From positions 24,637,461 to 24,701,460 of the forward strand of contig CM060312.1 of assembly GCA_030674185.1 (NCBI GenBank): a stretch of 64,000 bases of DNA. The letters are read 5' to 3'. How positions within the stretch are numbered: position 1 is the first letter of the stretch; each line of letters starts with the position of its first letter. Source of the stretch: Monoplex corrugatus. Lineage: Eukaryota > Mollusca > Gastropoda > Littorinimorpha > Ranellidae. A program made the position numbers and the translations under genes. Under the pieces are notes generated by a model. The model ran no database searches and was not told the origin of the DNA. It saw nothing but the letters and a program-made list of their open reading frames with translations. Shown here in pieces: positions 60,901 through 64,000 of the stretch.

Positions 60901-63841
60901 CATTTATGCCATTAGGAGTTGAGGTCAATTGAAATGTCATTTATGCCATTAGGAATTATGGTCAATTGAAATGTCATTTATGCCATTGGGAGTTGTGGTC
61001 AATTGAAACATCACTTATGCCATTGGGAGTTGTGGTCAATTGAAACATCACTTATGCCATTGGGAGTTGTGGTCAATTGAAACACCACTTATGCCATTGG
61101 GAGTTGTGGTCAATTGAAACATCACTTATGCCATTGGGAGTTGTGGTCAATTGAAATGTCATTTATGCCATTAGGAATTATGGTCAACTGAAATGTCATT
61201 TATGCCATTAGGAGTTGAGGTCAATTGAAATGTCATTTATGCCATTAGGAGTTGAGGTCAATTGAAATGTCATTTATGCCATTAGGAGTTGAGGTCAATT
61301 GAAATGTCATTTATGCCATTAGGAGTTGAGGTCAATTGAAATGTCATTTATGCCATTAGGAGTTGAGGTCAATGGAAATGTCATTTATGCCATTAGGAGT
61401 TGTGGTCAATTGAAATGTCATTTATGCCATTAGGAGTTGAGGTCAATTGAAATGTCATTTATGCCATTAGGAGTTGAGGTCAATTGAAATGTCATTTATG
61501 CCATTAGGAATTATGGTCAATTGAAATGTCATTTATGCCATTAGGAGTTGTGGTCAATTAAAATGTCATTTATGCCATTAGGAGTTGTGGTCAACTGAAA
61601 TGTCATTTATGCCATTAGGAATTATGGTCAATTGAAATGTCATTTATGCCATTAGGAGTTGAGGTCAATTGAAATGTCATTTATGCCATTAGGAATTATG
61701 GTCAATTGAAATGTCATTTATGCCATTAGGAGTTGTGGTCAATTGAAATGTCATTTATGCCATTAGGAGTTGTGGTCAATTGAAATGTCATTTATGCCAT
61801 TAGGAGTTGTGGTCAATTGAAATGTCATTTATGCCATTGGGAGTTGTGGTCAATTGAAACGTCACTTATGCCATTGGGAGTAGTGGTCAATTGAAATGTC
61901 ATTTATGCCATTAGGAGTTGAGGTCAATTGAAATGTCATTTATGCCATTAGGAATTATGGTCAACTGAAATATCATTTATGCCATTAGGAGTTGTGGTCA
62001 ATTGAAATGTCATTTATGCCATTAGGAGTTGTGGTCAATTGAAATGTCATTTATGCCATTAGGAGTTGAGTTCAATTGAAACGTCATTTATGCCATTAGG
62101 AGTTGGGTCAATTGAAATGTCATTTATGCCATTAGGAGTTGAGGTCAATTGAAATGTCATTTATGCCATTAGGAGTTGTGGTCAATTGAAATGTCATTTA
62201 TGCCATTAGGAGTTGAGGTCAATTGAAATGTCATTTATGCCATTAGGAATTATGGTCAACTGAAATGTCATTTATGCCATTAGGAGTTGAGGTCAATTGA
62301 AATGTCATTTATGCCATTAGGAGTTGTGGTCAATTGAAATGTCATTTATGCCATTAGGAATTGTGGTCAACTGAAATGTCATTTATGCCATTAGGAGTTG
62401 AGGTCAACTGAAATGTCATTTATGCCATTAGGAGTTGTGGTCAATTGAAATGTCATTTATGCCATTAGGAGTTGTGGTCAATTGAAATGTCATTTATGCC
62501 ATTGGGAGTTGTGGTCAATTGAAACGTCACTTATGCCATTGGGAGTTGTGGTCAATTGAAATGTCATTTATGCCATTAGGAGTTGTGGTCAATTGAAATG
62601 TCACTTATGCCATTAGGAGTTGTGGTCAATTGAAATGTCACTTGTGAGTAATCCCTGCCTGGAGAAAATGGGGAAGAAAGTTTGAAAACATTACTGACAT
62701 ATTTTTTTCCTGGATGGTGTGGGACCTGCTGGGATCAGGCTGCTGTAGCGTACTACATGCAAACAACAGTCTTTAGGAGTCTGGTGTTTGCTCAAGGGAC
62801 ACCAGTTGTACTCGGACAATTCCATACGCCAAGTCTATCAACAGTTATCTAGCAGACTCCTTTAACCTACGCAAACCCCTATACATTGGTAAGGTCTAGT
62901 AATGAGGGAGGAGGGCAAATGAGAGGAACAAGATGTATGCACCACTGACACCGCTAGAATGATCGGAGTACTTACATGAACAGCAAAAAGCCAACTTTTA
63001 TGTTATGGAGAGGAATTGAACTCGAGATATACAATCCAAGGTGTCAGAAGTATGACCTAATTAAAAACATCCATAAACAGTCATAAAAAAATAGTTTCCC
63101 ACCTGTACGCACCCACGCCTATTCACACAACCCATCCCCAGAACAAACAGCACACACACACCCTACACACACACACTAAATCACCTGTAACATGTTCTTG
63201 CCCAAGAAAACGTCCTCCGTGAGCTCGTGAGCAAAGTTCTTGTAGATGAGCAGCACGCGAATGGCCAGCACGCTGGAATAGACGAGCCAGGCGAAGTAGA
63301 CAAGGGGCATGCTGCCCGGGGACCCAACCAGACTCCCTCCGTCCTCTTTACTCCCTGAGCTCATCCCCAGCATGGAGAGACCCCCCACACAACAAGCTCC
63401 ACGACCTCCTCCACTGCCAACGTCAGAGACCGCACCCCCAACACAGTCACCACCACTACCACCACCACCACGATTTGCTGATTCTGAGGACAGAAGACGA
63501 CGCATGACTAAAGCCATCTGTCGGTAGGATATCACGAAGGCCACGGCAAACATCATCACCACGGCCACATCCCCAGCGATCCAAGCGAACCAGTAGGTGC
63601 TGTTATAATGGGTGAGATAGCAGTCCAGAACTCCGCCCTGCACTAGCGCTAGTGCCACCGTGGCTAGACGCGTTGGCAAAAGGTAGACGGACTCGCAAAA
63701 GCGGTAACTTCTGGAAGTCCTGGAGGTTGAGGGGCAGCCGGTGATGCCGGGTTCAGGGCGCGGGTCGGCGTGAAGCATCTCGCTGGCTGCTGAGCCTGAG
63801 GACTCTGACATAGTGTGGTGCCGGAATGGCCCGGCGCTCAT
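56566..63841 (-). CDS. TMEM121: TMEM121/CECR6-family multi-pass membrane protein, three exons
   Basis: Three exons with GT-AG borders, all phase 0, join to 389 codons (219+98+72). Hydrophobic stretches: LATVALALVQGGVLDCYL, WIAGDVAVVMMFAVAFVISY, PLVYFAWLVYSSVLAIRVLL, then MTVATSSVVFLLLLYA (exon 2), WWVLCVACLNLILPTLPLMA, RLLVLLGVNAPLLATRLLLW and FLVKNVAVSLVMLYSFY (exon 3). The order and motifs resemble human TMEM121: ALLIVQGALMDAYLVE near the N-terminus, FWVVVDLLDVLDI for LTYLVIFDLVDASDLLGVL here, and FMGKNVLALA for FLVKNVAVSL. A Gly/Ser-rich stretch of about 60 residues between the second and third segments is not in the human protein. The exact paralogue is not settled. Biochemical function of the family is poorly known. 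No disruption is seen. Confidence 0.68.
56985..57485 (-). mobile_element. Interspersed repeat E copy in TMEM121-like intron 2
   Basis: Reverse of the 43060 copy: TTTAAAGCCCAGCCGACTGC, AGGACACTAAAACGTATATA, AATTTCTAGCACAGAATTTC; about 200 bases from the last exon's acceptor. Confidence 0.65.
57665..57880. repeat. Interspersed repeat F 3' part
   Basis: GCGTGACACTGACCTTTGTA, TTTGGTAAAGATTCGTCCAG and CGCAGACACACAGACACGGA, then a (CT)n tract. Confidence 0.4.
57887..57960. repeat. (CT)n microsatellite
   Basis: About 72 bases of pure (CT)n in TMEM121-like intron 2. Confidence 0.95.
58146..58322 (-). mobile_element. SINE B copy, head lost (left of a pair)
   Basis: TTTGTTCGAGGGGAATTCAT, AAAACCCTACGCGCTAGTAT, GAAACACTAAGCTAATGCCA, then an (AAT)n-type tract instead of the head. 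In TMEM121-like intron 2. Confidence 0.65.
58335..58445. repeat. (AAT)n/(AATG)n tract between two SINE B copies
   Basis: AATAATAATAATGATAATAA-type sequence, with repeated TAACAATAATAACAA. Confidence 0.9.
58513..58790 (+). mobile_element. SINE B copy, near complete
   Basis: Head GGGCTAGTGGATAGAGCC with CTCAAGATCTGATATCTTAA and TTCAGTCCCATCC; body with GATGGTGTCAGCTTAATG (an empty TTAA site at 58629-58632); end GCGGTGAATCCCTCTTGA. The best reference copy here. Confidence 0.75.
58924..59217 (-). CDS. TMEM121: TMEM121-like exon 2
   Basis: The acceptor GTGATGCACAG precedes ATGACAGTGGCAACC; the exon runs 98 codons to TTGCCAGAG and the donor GTCTGT. It contains the family-type stretch LTYLVIFDLVDASDLLGV and the hydrophobic MWWVLCVACLNLILPTLPLM. 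Phase 0 at both ends fits exons 1 and 3. Confidence 0.72.
59252..59455. mobile_element. Nested CCCTTTGACTCC MITE cluster in TMEM121-like intron 1
   Basis: Several left ends (TTAACCCTTTGACTCCC at about 59251, 59320 and 59344) and two right ends are interleaved. The innermost unit is 59348-59407 with TTAA at both sides. It starts only about 35 bases upstream of the exon 2 acceptor. Confidence 0.55.
59721..60155 (+). mobile_element. tRNA-derived SINE, family D, in TMEM121-like intron 1
   Basis: Box A GTGGTATAGTGGTTAGCGC and box B GAGTTCGAATCC head a body of about 360 bp with a (CAT)n tract at 60057-60091, ending GTGGCCATTAGGCTGGCAT. Single copy in the window. Confidence 0.7.
60305..62645. repeat. 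37-bp tandem array, about 63 units, with a 555-bp higher-order unit
   Basis: Unit ATGCCATTAGGAGTTGTGGT then CAATTGAAATGTCATTT. Two main subtypes alternate: GGGAGTTGTGG with AAACATCACTT, and AGGAGTTGAGG with AAATGTCATTT. Diagnostic variants recur exactly 555 bases (15 units) apart: AAACACCACTT at 60525 and 61080, and AGGTCAATGGAAATG at 60811 and 61366. It fills much of TMEM121-like intron 1. Confidence 0.95.
62785..63075 (-). mobile_element. SINE B copy beside the 37-bp array
   Basis: GTGTTTGCTCAAGGGACACC, TACTCGGACAATTCCATACG, TATCTAGCAGACTCCTTTAA, and the head around GAATTGAACTCGAGATAT. About 110 bases from TMEM121-like exon 1. Confidence 0.65.
63185..63841 (-). CDS. TMEM121: TMEM121-like exon 1
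   Basis: 657 nt, 219 codons, ending GAACATGTTACAG before the donor GTGATT. It carries an N-terminal Ser/His-rich tail, two hydrophobic segments, the Gly/Ser-rich insert (about residues 120-178) and the third segment. The first ATG is at 63841; a second in-frame Met lies ten codons on. I saw no in-frame stop in the roughly 60 bases upstream, so the start is the most economical choice, not a proven one. Confidence 0.72.
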
Positions 63842-64000
63842 AGCTGTGCTGACTGAGGCTCGTGTGGTGCCTGCGTATGGCAGTTGTGCCGGGTGTATAT
63901 GATGTGAGTGTTGCTCTCCTCTTTCTTTTCAGATAAAGTTGTCCTGTATCCTTCCTCCTGACGAAGCTTTACTTTTGCTCAAACCGTACGTCCATCTCTC
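63842..64000 (-). promoter_or_regulatory. Upstream region of the TMEM121-like gene
   Basis: The 159 bases upstream of the start codon hold no repeat. They probably contain 5' UTR, but no promoter element can be pointed to and the window ends here. Confidence 0.25.

Noticed and set aside
50454..62645. Tandem arrays considered as CRISPR-like
   Set aside because: Units are head-to-tail without unique spacers, in animal DNA with introns and SINEs; there are no cas genes.
63309..63527. 72-codon plus ORF rich in Pro
   Set aside because: Antisense shadow of the Gly/Ser-rich part of TMEM121-like exon 1.

Overview
The window is animal nuclear DNA, most likely from a mollusc (a gastropod is my best guess). 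The evidence for that is interrupted genes with GT-AG introns, very many long (CA)n/(TG)n tracts, several tRNA-derived SINE families, L2/CR1-like and RTE-like non-LTR retrotransposons, Tc1, mariner and piggyBac relatives, and minisatellites. The species assignment is inference; no marker gene fixes it. There is no bacterial-type operon, CRISPR array or phage.

Two host genes can be rebuilt by hand, both on the minus strand. (1) SENP8/NEDP1, the NEDD8-specific cysteine protease, lies at 9877-25632 in five recognisable exons (25514-25632, 19144-19232, 14196-14304, 12000-12115, 9877-10053). Splice phases agree and the motifs follow the human protein in order. Two anomalies stand out: a one-base insertion at the catalytic-cysteine codon, and no visible exon for the roughly 19 residues just before it. 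(2) A multi-pass membrane protein of the TMEM121/CECR6 family lies at 56566-63841 in three phase-0 exons (63185-63841, 58924-59217, 56566-56784), giving 389 residues that look intact. Two short open first-exon-like stretches near the SENP8 start (25178-25292 minus, 25683-25810 plus) are possible but unproven.

Layout: 1-9870 is repeat-rich DNA downstream of SENP8. 9877-25632 is SENP8, whose introns hold an L2-like LINE, a piggyBac remnant, a piggyBac-like MITE, SINEs, a 30-bp minisatellite, and a compound (TG)n array running straight into the exon 4 splice acceptor. 25.7-56.5 kb is a large transposon graveyard: an RTE-like LINE (28975-30195), another APE-type LINE (31625-33600), a nearly intact Tc1 transposon (34399-36028), a 2.4-kb minisatellite apparently grown inside a TTAA-flanked MITE (37065-39526), a mariner nested in a foldback repeat (45.6-47.2 kb), and arrays of 40-bp and 27-bp units. 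56.5-63.9 kb is the TMEM121-like gene, with a 2.3-kb array of a 37-bp unit in its first intron.

The host genes do not form a pathway. SENP8 acts in NEDD8 maturation and removal; TMEM121-family function is poorly known. The strongest material for follow-up is in how the repeats interact: MITE-to-satellite birth, a filled and an empty TTAA site in paralogous SINEs, head-to-head SINE pairs, and decoy splice-acceptor motifs in the array beside SENP8 exon 4. All coordinates come from reading the sequence by eye; family names for repeats were not checked against any database.
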